From: Pseudomonas brassicacearum | Lineage (GTDB): Bacteria; Pseudomonadota; Gammaproteobacteria; Pseudomonadales; Pseudomonadaceae | Length of the DNA stretch: 64,000 nucleotides | Assembly (NCBI RefSeq): GCF_009601685.2 | Contig: NZ_CP045701.2 | Coordinates: 6,513,562 to 6,577,561 of the forward strand | Direction of reading: 5' to 3' | Part shown: in pieces, positions 8,642-17,454 of the stretch | Numbering within the stretch: position 1 is the first letter of the stretch | How the letters are laid out: every line of letters begins with the position of its first letter | Program-made: the position numbers and the translations under genes | Notes under the pieces: generated by a model | Told to the model about the DNA's origin: nothing | Databases searched by the model: none | What the model saw: only the letters and a program-made list of their open reading frames with translations

Positions 8642-9538
8642 ATGAACGCGTTAACCCTGCCCGACGTCGCTGCGCAGGCTTCACGTCAAACCCTGCCCCT
8701 TGATTGGGTGGGCATGTGTGGCATCGCAACGCCGGTGCTGATTGACGGCCAGCGTCTCAGTGCAATGGCCGATGCGGGTGTCAGCCTTGATGACGCTGAG
8801 GCGCGCGGCATTCACATGTCACGTTTATACCTGGCGCTAGAGCTGCTTGAAGAGACCACGCTGTCGCCAGCGTTGTTGCGCCGAATCCTGCAGCAGTTTC
8901 TCGATAGTCATGAAGGCTTGTCCCACGCGGCATCGCTCAGTGTGCATACCGATCTGCTGCTCAAGCGTCCGGCACTTATCAGCCCATTGATGGGTTGGAA
9001 ACGCTATCCAGTGAGCATCGAAGCCCACTTGAAAAACGCAGTGTTCCACGTGGAACTGAACATTCAGATCCCCTATTCCTCCACCTGCCCTTGTTCGGCC
9101 GCACTTGCTCGGCAATTGATCCAACAGCAATTCGTCGACGACTTCGCTAACAAGAAACTTGAGCATGCCGAAATCCTGGCCTGGCTAGGTTCATCGAACG
9201 GCATTGTCGCCACCCCTCATAGCCAACGCAGTACGGCGACCCTGAGCCTACGCCTGAACGCCGATGCCGACGATTTGCCGCTGCAGTCGTTCATCAACGA
9301 AGCCGAAGCAGCCCTCGGCACCGCTGTGCAGACCGCCGTCAAACGTGCCGATGAACAGGCCTTCGCCCTCGCCAACGGCCAAAACCTGATGTTCTGCGAA
9401 GACGCCGCGCGGCGATTAAGCACAGCCCTGCGTCGGTCACCCGATATCGTTGCGCTGAATGTGCGCGTCGTTCACGCCGAAAGCCTGCACGCCCATGACG
9501 CCGTGGCGCAAAGCTGCTGGACCCGGGACGCGTCATGA
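8642..9538 (+). CDS. folE2: GTP cyclohydrolase FolE2 (zinc-independent, type IB)
   Basis: 298 residues from ATG 8642 (MNALTLPDVAAQ); a TTG 24 bases upstream is in frame but less likely. The enzyme converts GTP to 7,8-dihydroneopterin triphosphate, the first step of folate synthesis. FolE2 replaces zinc-dependent FolE when zinc is scarce. Family marks are the VGMCGIATPV start, VSIEAHLKNAVFHVELNIQIPYSSTCPCSAAL (with the CPCS active-site cysteine) and the late NGQNLMFCEDAARRL. The gene is preceded by a Zur box and overlaps the next start by four bases. A parS-type site lies inside it at 9042. Confidence 0.96.
   Translation: MNALTLPDVAAQASRQTLPLDWVGMCGIATPVLIDGQRLSAMADAGVSLDDAEARGIHMSRLYLALELLEETTLSPALLRRILQQFLDSHEGLSHAASLSVHTDLLLKRPALISPLMGWKRYPVSIEAHLKNAVFHVELNIQIPYSSTCPCSAALARQLIQQQFVDDFANKKLEHAEILAWLGSSNGIVATPHSQRSTATLSLRLNADADDLPLQSFINEAEAALGTAVQTAVKRADEQAFALANGQNLMFCEDAARRLSTALRRSPDIVALNVRVVHAESLHAHDAVAQSCWTRDAS
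9042..9057. promoter_or_regulatory. parS: parS-type site inside folE2
   Basis: TGTTCCACGTGGAACT keeps the full inner palindrome and differs from consensus only at the last base. It is 516 bases from the site at 8526, both within the zinc block. Confidence 0.88.
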
Positions 9539-10203
9539 TCAACTGCCAAGCGCTGTGCTGGGGCGCCCCCGGACAACCCCTCACGCCACCCCTCGCCATG
9601 CAGCGACCGGCCGGCAGCCTCACCGCCATCATCGGTGCCAACGGCTCGGGCAAAAGCAGCCTGTTGAAAGTGTTCGCGGGCCTGCAAAAACCGATCTCCG
9701 GCAAAGTCACCCTGGAGGTTCCACGCCGCGGAGGGGTTTCGTTCATGCCGCAGCAACAGCATCTGGATCGGCAATTCCCCATCAGTTTGCAAGAGTTGGT
9801 GGCCGCCGGTTCCTGGGGTAATCGACACACGCCAGCCATGCGAAGGCAATTGCTCCAGACCGTACTGGCCGACTGGGCGTTGACCGGCCTGGAGCATCGT
9901 CCATTAATGGCGTTGTCTGGAGGCGAACTGCAACGCGCCCTGCTCGCTCGCCTGAGCTTGGCCGAAGCGCCACTGCTGTTGCTCGACGAACCCCACGCCG
10001 CCCTCGACGAACAAGGCCAGGCGCTGCTGTGGAAACACATTCATCAATGGCATGCCGCGGGCAGAACCGTGGTGGTGGTGTGCCATGATCTGGCAGCGGT
10101 CCGCCAACATATTCCCCATACGCTGCTGATCAGCAGCACTGGCTGCGTACTAGGCCGCAGTGTCGACTTGATCGCCCAACAACCTCTGACGTGGGTGGCC
10201 TGA
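9535..10203 (+). CDS. Metal ABC transporter ATP-binding protein (ZnuC-like)
   Basis: 222 residues. It carries Walker A GANGSGKSS (residues ~34-42), Q-loop SFMPQQQ, signature LSGGELQRALLARL, Walker B LLLLDEPHAALDE and the switch histidine in VVCHDLA. It energises zinc (or manganese) import. Its start overlaps the folE2 stop (ATGA) and its stop overlaps the permease start (TGATG), so folE2-ABC-permease-binding protein form one coupled unit behind the Zur box. It is slightly short compared with ZnuC, lacking the usual C-terminal extension. Confidence 0.92.
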   Translation: MINCQALCWGAPGQPLTPPLAMQRPAGSLTAIIGANGSGKSSLLKVFAGLQKPISGKVTLEVPRRGGVSFMPQQQHLDRQFPISLQELVAAGSWGNRHTPAMRRQLLQTVLADWALTGLEHRPLMALSGGELQRALLARLSLAEAPLLLLDEPHAALDEQGQALLWKHIHQWHAAGRTVVVVCHDLAAVRQHIPHTLLISSTGCVLGRSVDLIAQQPLTWVA

Positions 10204-11069
10204 TGCTTGCGGTCACTCATCTCTGGCAACCGTTTCAAGAGTTTGTCTTCATGCGCAGGGCCTTGCTTGGCGGCCTGGTGCTGGCGTGCAGCACGGCGCC
10301 GTTGGGTGTGTTCCTGATTCTTCGGCGCATGAGTTTGATCGGCGACGCCGTGGCGCACGGTATTCTGCCTGGCGCCGCCCTCGGCTTCTGGTTTGCCGGG
10401 CTGAGCCTGCCCGCCCTGACTGTTGGCGGCCTGGGCGCGGGCCTGAGCATGGCCGGGCTCGCCGCCTGGATTACCCGGCGTACCGGTCTAAGAGAGGACG
10501 CCAGCCTCGCGGCGATTTATCCGATTTCCCTGGCGGCCGGCGTGTTGATTCTCGGCATGGCCGGTAAACGCCTGGACTTGCTTCATCTGCTGTTCGGCTC
10601 GGCCCTGGCGGTAGACGGTCCGACACTCACCGGCATGCTCTGGGTTTCCGGTGCCAGCCTGGTGGCGATGGCATTGATTTACCGACCGTTGCTGCTCGAT
10701 ACCCTGGACCCACTGTTCCTGCAAACTGTCAGTCGTCTCGGCCCGTTGGCCCATGGCGTGTTCCTGACCCTGGTGGTGTTGAACCTGGTGATCGGCTTCC
10801 AGGCCATCGGTGCGTTGATGGTGGTTGGCCTGATGATGTTGCCGGCCGCCGCGTCGCGATTCTGGAGCCGTCGCTTGCCGCTGCTGATGCTGATCGCGGG
10901 GCTGCTTGGTTGCCTCTCGGTGTGGCTTGGCCTGTTGTTGTCCTTCTATTACTCACTGCCCAGCGGGCCGTCCATCGTGCTGGTGGCGGGCGGATTGTAC
11001 CTGCTTTCGGTGGTATTCGGTCCGGTGCACGGTTTGCTGCGCCGCCCGCCTTTGCTCACATCCCAATGA
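10203..11069 (+). CDS. Metal ABC transporter permease (ZnuB/MntB-like)
   Basis: 288 residues, nearly all hydrophobic with eight or nine membrane spans. The ABC-3 family motif near the N-terminus (GVFLILRRMSLIGDAVAHGILPGAALGF) and VIGFQAIGALMVVGLMMLPAAASRFW are present. The start ATG shares one base with the preceding stop. It should form the channel for Zn2+ in the inner membrane with the ATPase upstream and the binding protein downstream. Confidence 0.92.
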   Translation: MLAVTHLWQPFQEFVFMRRALLGGLVLACSTAPLGVFLILRRMSLIGDAVAHGILPGAALGFWFAGLSLPALTVGGLGAGLSMAGLAAWITRRTGLREDASLAAIYPISLAAGVLILGMAGKRLDLLHLLFGSALAVDGPTLTGMLWVSGASLVAMALIYRPLLLDTLDPLFLQTVSRLGPLAHGVFLTLVVLNLVIGFQAIGALMVVGLMMLPAAASRFWSRRLPLLMLIAGLLGCLSVWLGLLLSFYYSLPSGPSIVLVAGGLYLLSVVFGPVHGLLRRPPLLTSQ

Positions 11070-11080
11070 GGTGTTTCCCA

Positions 11081-11956
11081 ATGCGCGTTCTGCTCGTGCT
11101 GTTCACTCTGATGCTGTCCATGTCTCTGTCCGCCGCCGAAAAGCTTCAGGTGGTGACCAGCTTCAGCATCCTCGCCGACATGACCCGACAGGTCGGCGGT
11201 GAGCATATCCACATCACCAACATGGTCGGGCCGGACGCCGATGCACACACCTACGAACCCACTCCAGACGACGCCAAGGCATTGCTCAAGGCAAAATTGA
11301 TCATCAAGAATGGACTGGGCTTCGAGCCCTGGTTGGATCGCCTGGTAACCAGCACTGAAACCACGGCTCCGGTGATCAGCGCCAGCCATGGCGTCATTCC
11401 GCGCTCACTGGATGAGGATGGCGAGACCATCCCCGACCCGCACGCATGGCACAACCTGGCGAACGCCGAGCTTTATGTCAGCAATATCACCAAAGCATTG
11501 GAAGCTGCCGACCCGGCCAACAAGGCCGACTACGAACGCAACAGCCAGGCGTATCTGAAGAAAATCTATGCCTTGCTCGCCGAAGCCAAGGCCAAGCTCG
11601 GTGCGTTGCCACCAGGCAATCGCAAGATCGTGACCTCCCACGACGCATTCGGTTACCTGGGCCAGGCCTATGGCATCGAGTTCATGGCGCCTCAGGGTTT
11701 ATCCACAGAGCGTGAACCATCGGCGGCAGAAGTCGCGGCGCTGATTACCCAGATCCGCCAGGCTAAGGTCAAAGCGGTGTTCATGGAAAACATCAAGGAC
11801 GCACGCCTGCTCAAGCAAATCGCCGACGAGAGCGGTGCGCACATCGGCGGCACGCTGTACTCCGATGCACTCGCGGCTAGCGGACCGGCCAGTACCTTTA
11901 CGGGTCTGTTCGAATACAACCTCAATACGTTGTATGAGGCGCTAAGTCGGCCTTGA
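11081..11956 (+). CDS. Metal ABC transporter substrate-binding protein (ZnuA/cluster A-I type)
   Basis: 291 residues from ATG 11081, chosen for the GAGGTG ribosome site; an in-frame ATG at 11066 overlapping the permease stop would add five residues. A signal peptide (to about SLSAAE) leads into KLQVVTSFSILADMTRQVGG. Likely metal ligands are the His in DADAHTYEPTPDD, the His in DPHAWHNLAN, the His in TSHDAFGYLGQAYGI and a late acidic residue. The His-rich loop of classic ZnuA is missing, so metal choice (Zn or Mn) is not certain from the protein alone; the Zur box points to zinc. Confidence 0.9.
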   Translation: MRVLLVLFTLMLSMSLSAAEKLQVVTSFSILADMTRQVGGEHIHITNMVGPDADAHTYEPTPDDAKALLKAKLIIKNGLGFEPWLDRLVTSTETTAPVISASHGVIPRSLDEDGETIPDPHAWHNLANAELYVSNITKALEAADPANKADYERNSQAYLKKIYALLAEAKAKLGALPPGNRKIVTSHDAFGYLGQAYGIEFMAPQGLSTEREPSAAEVAALITQIRQAKVKAVFMENIKDARLLKQIADESGAHIGGTLYSDALAASGPASTFTGLFEYNLNTLYEALSRP

Positions 11957-11965
11957 TAGAACATT

Positions 11966-12036
11966 TGTGGGAGCAAGGCTTGCCCGCGGGCGATGCACCG
12001 AGTTGTCTGCATCGCGATGCAAGCCTTGCTCCCACA
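11966..12036. repeat. REPIN between convergent genes
   Basis: TGTGGGAGCAAGGCTTGCCC and its inverted partner GCAAGCCTTGCTCCCACA enclose a 33-base spacer. Situated between the convergent binding-protein gene and the DUF3617 gene, it may act as a bidirectional end structure. Confidence 0.88.
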
Positions 12037-12066
12037 GATTCTTCAAACGATTACTTCATACCCGCT

Positions 12067-12588
12067 TCACGCCCTCGGCTTGACCGTTCCGCAATCCTGC
12101 CCCAGCCACACCGCGCGAGTGTCGAGGCTGCCGTTCTGCTGGATGCCGGTGGCATTGAAAGTGCCGTTGACCTTGGTGGTGAATTCACGATCGCTCTGGA
12201 ACGTCGCGACGCCATTACCCTGGGCTTTCGGGCAACTGAAGCGAAACTTCCACTGATTGCCGGTACGCTCGGTGATCTGCTGCTTGCAACCCGATTGCGG
12301 GTCTTGCAGCGGAATGTCATTGGTTTGCACCTGCGCCGGGGTCAGGCAGACACGAATACCTTTACCGCCCATGGTGATGCCCTGCTTCTCCAGCATCGCT
12401 CGCTGCTCCGGCGTCATCTGGTTCTGCACCTGGCCCAGGATCAGCTGCAGGTCCGGCAGGTTCTGGTTATCGACCTTCATGTTACTGGTGGTCAGCTCCC
12501 ATAAACCCGGCTGGAGCATCTGCGCCTGAGCCGCCATCGGAACCGACAACCCCATTGCCAAGACCACACCCAGCAGACGAACATTCAT
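12067..12588 (-). CDS. DUF3617 domain secreted protein
   Basis: 173 residues from ATG 12588 (MNVRLLGVVLAMGLSVPMAAQAQ signal peptide). The frame is open much further upstream, overlapping cls, but only this start gives a secretion signal. Mature-chain marks LQPGLWELTTSNMKVDNQ, MLEKQGITMGGKGIRVCLTPAQV and QSGCKQQITERTGNQWKFRFSC fit DUF3617 of many proteobacterial periplasmic proteins. Function unknown. It stands alone, convergent with the metal transporter genes. Confidence 0.85.
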   Translation of the reverse strand: MNVRLLGVVLAMGLSVPMAAQAQMLQPGLWELTTSNMKVDNQNLPDLQLILGQVQNQMTPEQRAMLEKQGITMGGKGIRVCLTPAQVQTNDIPLQDPQSGCKQQITERTGNQWKFRFSCPKAQGNGVATFQSDREFTTKVNGTFNATGIQQNGSLDTRAVWLGQDCGTVKPRA

Positions 12589-12729
12589 TGCATAAACTCC
12601 AAAGGACAGGTGGCCGTTAGACGCCGCCCACAGGCTTCGGTTCAGGCTTGGGACGAGTGAATTAAATCGCGACATTCGCCATGGAACATGGTCTGTTAAG
12701 CATTGAAACCTCCGGAGCAAGAATGCCCC

Positions 12730-14169
12730 ATGGATTATTTCGGCCCGCATGTTTTCGGTTACCTGATCGCGCTGCTCCACACCCTGGGTTCCATTGCCGC
12801 CGTCCACGCCGTCTTGACGGTGCGCACGGCCCAAGGCTCGATTGCCTGGGCCCTGTCGTTGCTGTTCATACCCTACCTGACCTTGATTCCTTACCTGGTT
12901 TTCGGACGCAGTACCTTTGATGGCTACATCAAGGCGCGCCGACAAGCCAATGAAGAGATGCGCAAGGCGATCTCCGAGCTCAACTGGCGACCGTGGGTCG
13001 AAGAGGCCCTGACCGCCCGCGCTTCCCAGGCCTACGACTCGTTGCGGGCCATGCCCCAGCTGGGGCGCACACCGTGCCTGGCGAACAATCAGGTGCGCTT
13101 GCTCGTCAATGGCCAGGCCACGTTCGAGGCGATCTTCCAGGCCATCGATAACGCCCGGCAGGCCGTGCTGATTCAATTTTTCATCATCCACGATGATCGC
13201 CTTGGCTTACGCCTGCAGGCACTGCTCCTGAAAAAGGCCGCCGAAGGCGTGGCGGTGTATCTGCTTTATGACCGCATTGGCAGCCACTCCCTGCCCCACC
13301 GCTACGTCCAGGCGCTGCGCGACGGTGGTGTCCACGTGAAAGCCTTCGCCACCCGCAGTGGCTGGCTCAACCGGTTCCAGGTCAACTTTCGCAACCACCG
13401 CAAGATCGTGGCGGTGGATGGCGTTCTAGGCTTCGTCGGCGGGCACAACGTGGGCGATGAATACATGGGCGAAAAGCCCCCCCTGGCGCCGTGGCGCGAC
13501 ACCCATGTCGAAGTCCGCGGTCCGGTGGTGGGGAGCATGCAAGAGTCGTTTGCCGAGGACTGGTTCTGGGCGGCCCGTTCGCTGCCCCCGCTGATCCTGC
13601 CGGACACCTACCCGGACGACGGTGTGCTCTGCCAGTTGCTGACCAGCGGCCCGGCCGATGCCTACGAAACCTGCTCGCTGTTTTTCGTCGAAGCAATCCA
13701 TGCGGCCAGCGAGCGAGTCTGGATCACAACGCCTTACTTCATCCCCGACGAAGCGGTGTTCGCAGCCTTGCGCCTGGCGGTACTGCGCGGGGTGGATGTG
13801 CGCATCCTGCTGCCCTCGCGGCCGGACCACAAGATCGTCTACGCCGCATCCAGCCTGTATGCGTTTGAGGCGGTGCGGGCCGGTGTGCGGATGTTCCGTT
13901 ACACGCCGGGCTTCCTGCATCAGAAGGTGGTGCTGATCGACCGGGAAATCAGCGCCATCGGCAGTGCGAACCTGGACAACCGTTCGTTCCGCTTGAATTT
14001 CGAAGTCATGCTGCTCACGGTGGATATCCGGTTCGCCACCGAGGTCGAGCAGATGCTTGAGCAGGACTTCGCCCAAGCCGTGGAAATCGACAAACAGGAA
14101 AGCCGGGAGACCCACCGCCTGCAGAAGATCGGCATGCGGATCGCCCGGCTCATTTCCCCGATTCTTTAA
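12730..14169 (+). CDS. cls: Cardiolipin synthase
   Basis: 479 residues from ATG 12730. Two N-terminal membrane spans ([20 protein letters not shown] and [20 protein letters not shown]) precede two phospholipase-D domains with motifs HRKIVAVDG (around 221) and HQKVVLIDR (around 397) plus GSANLDNRS. It condenses two phosphatidylglycerols into cardiolipin and glycerol at the inner membrane. Length equals the usual pseudomonad ClsA. An in-frame TTG at 12703 could extend it by nine residues. It converges on cfa with a four-base overlap of the stop codons, pairing two membrane-lipid modifying genes. Confidence 0.95.
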   Translation: MDYFGPHVFGYLIALLHTLGSIAAVHAVLTVRTAQGSIAWALSLLFIPYLTLIPYLVFGRSTFDGYIKARRQANEEMRKAISELNWRPWVEEALTARASQAYDSLRAMPQLGRTPCLANNQVRLLVNGQATFEAIFQAIDNARQAVLIQFFIIHDDRLGLRLQALLLKKAAEGVAVYLLYDRIGSHSLPHRYVQALRDGGVHVKAFATRSGWLNRFQVNFRNHRKIVAVDGVLGFVGGHNVGDEYMGEKPPLAPWRDTHVEVRGPVVGSMQESFAEDWFWAARSLPPLILPDTYPDDGVLCQLLTSGPADAYETCSLFFVEAIHAASERVWITTPYFIPDEAVFAALRLAVLRGVDVRILLPSRPDHKIVYAASSLYAFEAVRAGVRMFRYTPGFLHQKVVLIDREISAIGSANLDNRSFRLNFEVMLLTVDIRFATEVEQMLEQDFAQAVEIDKQESRETHRLQKIGMRIARLISPIL

Positions 14170-15353
14170 GGGGTGTAGATGTCGTCGCGGGTCCAGGGCA
14201 GTTCATGGCTACCGTCGGCGTGGGCCTTCACCGCCAGGATCTGATGCAGATTGATCCAGCCCTTGGCGAACGCGTAGGCGCAGCCGGCCAGGTACAGACG
14301 CCAGATCCGCAATGCCTGCTCCGACACCTCCTTCGACGCAGCCTCGAGGTTGTCCTCCAGGCGTTCACTCCAGTGATCGAGCGTGCGCGCGTAATGCAGG
14401 CGCAGGCTTTCCACGTCGACGATCTCCAGCCCCGCTTCGCTGATCTGGGCGGAAATCATCGACAGGTGCGGCAGCTCGCCGTTGGGGAACACATATTTCT
14501 CGATGAAATCGCCTGCGCCACGACCGACCGGACGACCGTCGGTGTGCTTGGCGGTGATGCCATGGTTCATCACCAACCCGCCCTCGCGCACGGCGCCGAA
14601 CAGCGTCTTGCAGTACTGCTCGAGGTTGGCGTGGCCGACGTGCTCGAACATCCCCACACTGACCACTTTGTCGAAGCGACCGTCCTGCGGCAGGTCGCGA
14701 TAATCCAGTAATTGCAACTCGACCAGATCCTCCAGGCCCTCTGCCTTGACCCGTTCCTGAGCCAACGTCAGCTGCGCCTTGCTCAGGGTAATACCGAAGA
14801 CCTTGGCACCGAACTCGCGCGCAGCGTAACGCGCCAGACCACCCCAGCCGCAACCGACATCCAGCAGATAGTCACCCGGCTGCAATCGCAGCTTGCGGCA
14901 CAAATGGCGGAATTTGGCTTGCTGGGCCTGTTCGAGGGTTTCACTGCCCGTCTCGAAATAGGCGCAGGAATAGGCCATGTCACTGTCGAGCCACAGCTGA
15001 TAAAACGCGTTGGAAAGATCGTAGTGATAGGAGATCGCCTTGGCGTCGGTTTCCTTGTCGTGGAGCGATCGCACCGGCAGGTTGTCGGCGTCATCCTCGA
15101 GCAATGCCTGGCTCCATTCATCGCAGACACGAATGACTTCGTGAATCGAACCTTCGAGCTCCAGTTTGCCCTCTACGAAGGCGGCCCCCAGCGCATCAAG
15201 GCTGGGATGGGTGAATTGCGCGACCATTTGTGGGTCCTTGACCACGATCGTGACACTGGGGTCGTCACCCAGTGAAAATTCATGGCCATCCCAGAGCCGT
15301 AACCGAAGCGGAAGGTGCAGATTCTGTAAGGCCGGTGGAAGTTGCGCGAGCAT
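14166..15353 (-). CDS. cfa: Cyclopropane-fatty-acyl-phospholipid synthase
   Basis: 395 residues from ATG 15353. The enzyme transfers a methylene from S-adenosylmethionine to cis double bonds of membrane phospholipid acyl chains. It shows the SAM-binding [19 protein letters not shown] motif ([10 protein letters not shown]), [44 protein letters not shown] and a C-terminal [12 protein letters not shown]. An N-terminal SCP-like lipid-binding part ([18 protein letters not shown]) is present. It overlaps cls tail to tail by four bases. Confidence 0.94.
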   Translation of the reverse strand: MLAQLPPALQNLHLPLRLRLWDGHEFSLGDDPSVTIVVKDPQMVAQFTHPSLDALGAAFVEGKLELEGSIHEVIRVCDEWSQALLEDDADNLPVRSLHDKETDAKAISYHYDLSNAFYQLWLDSDMAYSCAYFETGSETLEQAQQAKFRHLCRKLRLQPGDYLLDVGCGWGGLARYAAREFGAKVFGITLSKAQLTLAQERVKAEGLEDLVELQLLDYRDLPQDGRFDKVVSVGMFEHVGHANLEQYCKTLFGAVREGGLVMNHGITAKHTDGRPVGRGAGDFIEKYVFPNGELPHLSMISAQISEAGLEIVDVESLRLHYARTLDHWSERLEDNLEAASKEVSEQALRIWRLYLAGCAYAFAKGWINLHQILAVKAHADGSHELPWTRDDIYTP

Positions 15354-15537
15354 GAATAAACCCCCTTGTTTCAGACGTCTGAAATGAGGGTAGACCATCA
15401 TAGAAAAATAGCAGGCTATCGAATTTATAGCCTTTATCTATCACTGCCCCAAATTCACTCCTTGTGCCGGGTACTGCCAGTATGGGTACGCCCTCTCCAA
15501 CAGAGACTGCAAGGGTGACGCACAGTTCGCCAAGGGT

Positions 15538-17454
15538 TTATCCAACGGTTCCCTTCGCTTGGATTTTCAGGAGTGGCTCCTGGAACCGCAGCAATCGCCC
15601 TGCATTACCTAACACTAGCAGGGTACTGAGATTGTGCAGCAGCGCAGCGATCATCGCCCCCGCCGCGCCGAGCCAGCCGAAGGCGGCAAACGCGACGATT
15701 GCCAGCGTCCAGCCCAGGCCAATGATCACGTTGACCTGCAACGTGCGCCTGCATTGACGACTCAATCGCACACAGGTGCCGAGGCGCCGCAGGTCGCTGC
15801 CGATCAGCACGATGTCTGCCGACGCCAGGGCAATGTCTGCACCGCCGGCTCCCATGGCGACACCCACCACCCCAGCCTTTAGCGCCAGGGAATCGTTGAT
15901 GCCATCGCCCACCACCATAGGGCGGAACCCATGGTCGATTTCAGCCATGACCCGCTTGAGTTTGTCTTCCGGCAGGGCCTGGGCTTGCAAATCGCCAATG
16001 CCGACATCCCTGGCCAAGGTCGTGGCCACACTCTGGCGGTCGCCGGTCAACAGCAACTGCCGCCCCAGGCCCAGCTCGCGCAGCTCGGCCATGGCAACCC
16101 GTGCCTCCGGCTTGACACTGTCGGCCAACAACAGCCAGGCGAGGAATTGCCCGTTCAGGGCCAGGCCGGCAATCGGGCCATCGTGCTCAGGGATCGTTGA
16201 GGTTTGAATACCCAACTGTGCAAACAACTCCGGCCGCCCAAGCGCCGCTTCGCCCTGGTCGGTCATCGCGACCACGCCCAACCCTTGGCGCTCATGGATG
16301 TCCGTCAGCGCCAGGCAGTTTTCCTTTTCCACCAGTCCTGCCAACGCTCGACTGACCGGATGACTGCTGGCCGAACCGAGGCTGGCAGCCAAAGGCAGCA
16401 ACGATAGAGGAGCATCCTGGGCATGTTCGATGGATTGCAGGCGCAGGACGCCGAAGGTCAGAGTACCGGTCTTATCGACCACCAACGACGTCAGGTCCGC
16501 CAGTTCTTCCAGGAAGGCCGAGCTGCGGATCAGGATCCCGTGGCGCGCTGCCACCGCGATCCCGGCAATGGCGGTGGCCGGGGCCGACAGCACCAACGCA
16601 CAAGGACAGGCGGCAACCAACACCGCCAGCATCGCCTGGGCATCGTTGGTCACGAACCAGGTCACCGCCGCCAGCAACAACACCAGTACCAGGTAACTGC
16701 CGGCGTAGCGTTCCAGCAAGCGAGTGATGGGCGGCTTGGAGCGTTCGGCGTTTTGCATCAGGGCGATGACCTTGCCCAAGGTGGATTCTTCGCCGGTACG
16801 GGTCACTTCCAGGCGTAGCAAGCCATCCAGATTGATCGCGCCACCAAAGACTTCAGTGCCGACCACAGCCTCCAACGGCACCGACTCACCCGTGATGGGC
16901 GCGGTGTCGAGGCTGGCCTGGCCGGACAACACCAGACCATCGGCCGGCACCCGGTCGCCAGCGCGCACCTCCACGACATCGCCGGGCTGAAGCGTCGCGT
17001 TGTCGACATCAATGATCGAACCGTCGGCCTGTACCTTGCGACCTTGGCTGCGGGTCAGTTGGCCAAGGGCATGGATCGCCTCCTGGGAGCCAATGACGCT
17101 GCGCTCTTCCAGCACATGCCCGAAGATCATGATGATCGGCAACAATGCCGCCGTCAGCAAGTCGCCAGTGGCCCAGGCACCGAGCATCGCCAGGGCGATG
17201 AGTTGGTCAGTAATCCCGTGCAGGCTTGGATAGCGCAAGCTGTACCAAGCCGAACGCATCACCGGCACCGCCACCAACAGCGAGGCGAACCCCAACAGCA
17301 GTTGGCTGACTCCGCTCTGCTCCGGCGACCAGGCGCGCCATACCAGGCCCAATGCGAGCAAGCCGAGGGCGAGCATTGCCAAAGTCAGTTGCCGGGCGGC
17401 GATGCGTTGTTCCGTCGAGGACAACATCGGTGCAGCGCTGGTTTGGGCGGTCAT
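15538..17454 (-). CDS. Heavy-metal P1B-type ATPase without N-terminal metal domain
   Basis: 638 residues. Actuator TGES at 188-191, transmembrane CPC at 283-285, phosphorylation site D327-KTGT, HP at 365-366 and hinge GDGINDS from 516 are all present, so it should be an active metal exporter. The N-terminal heavy-metal-associated domain with CxxC of ZntA/CopA is missing; the chain starts directly with membrane spans. The last span has HNLSTLLVLGNAGRLL, which does not settle the metal. It is the fourth gene of a coupled operon with three SPFH proteins (ATGA overlaps), one of which has a histidine-rich cytoplasmic tail that could supply the missing metal-capture function (inference). Confidence 0.9.
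   Translation of the reverse strand: MTAQTSAAPMLSSTEQRIAARQLTLAMLALGLLALGLVWRAWSPEQSGVSQLLLGFASLLVAVPVMRSAWYSLRYPSLHGITDQLIALAMLGAWATGDLLTAALLPIIMIFGHVLEERSVIGSQEAIHALGQLTRSQGRKVQADGSIIDVDNATLQPGDVVEVRAGDRVPADGLVLSGQASLDTAPITGESVPLEAVVGTEVFGGAINLDGLLRLEVTRTGEESTLGKVIALMQNAERSKPPITRLLERYAGSYLVLVLLLAAVTWFVTNDAQAMLAVLVAACPCALVLSAPATAIAGIAVAARHGILIRSSAFLEELADLTSLVVDKTGTLTFGVLRLQSIEHAQDAPLSLLPLAASLGSASSHPVSRALAGLVEKENCLALTDIHERQGLGVVAMTDQGEAALGRPELFAQLGIQTSTIPEHDGPIAGLALNGQFLAWLLLADSVKPEARVAMAELRELGLGRQLLLTGDRQSVATTLARDVGIGDLQAQALPEDKLKRVMAEIDHGFRPMVVGDGINDSLALKAGVVGVAMGAGGADIALASADIVLIGSDLRRLGTCVRLSRQCRRTLQVNVIIGLGWTLAIVAFAAFGWLGAAGAMIAALLHNLSTLLVLGNAGRLLRFQEPLLKIQAKGTVG

Noticed and set aside
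12589..13191. N-terminal extension of the DUF3617 gene
   Set aside because: It would overlap cls on the other strand and hide the clear signal peptide starting at 12588.
13328..13345. GTGTCCACGTGAAAGC in cls, a parS lookalike
   Set aside because: Three or more mismatches outside the CACGTG core.
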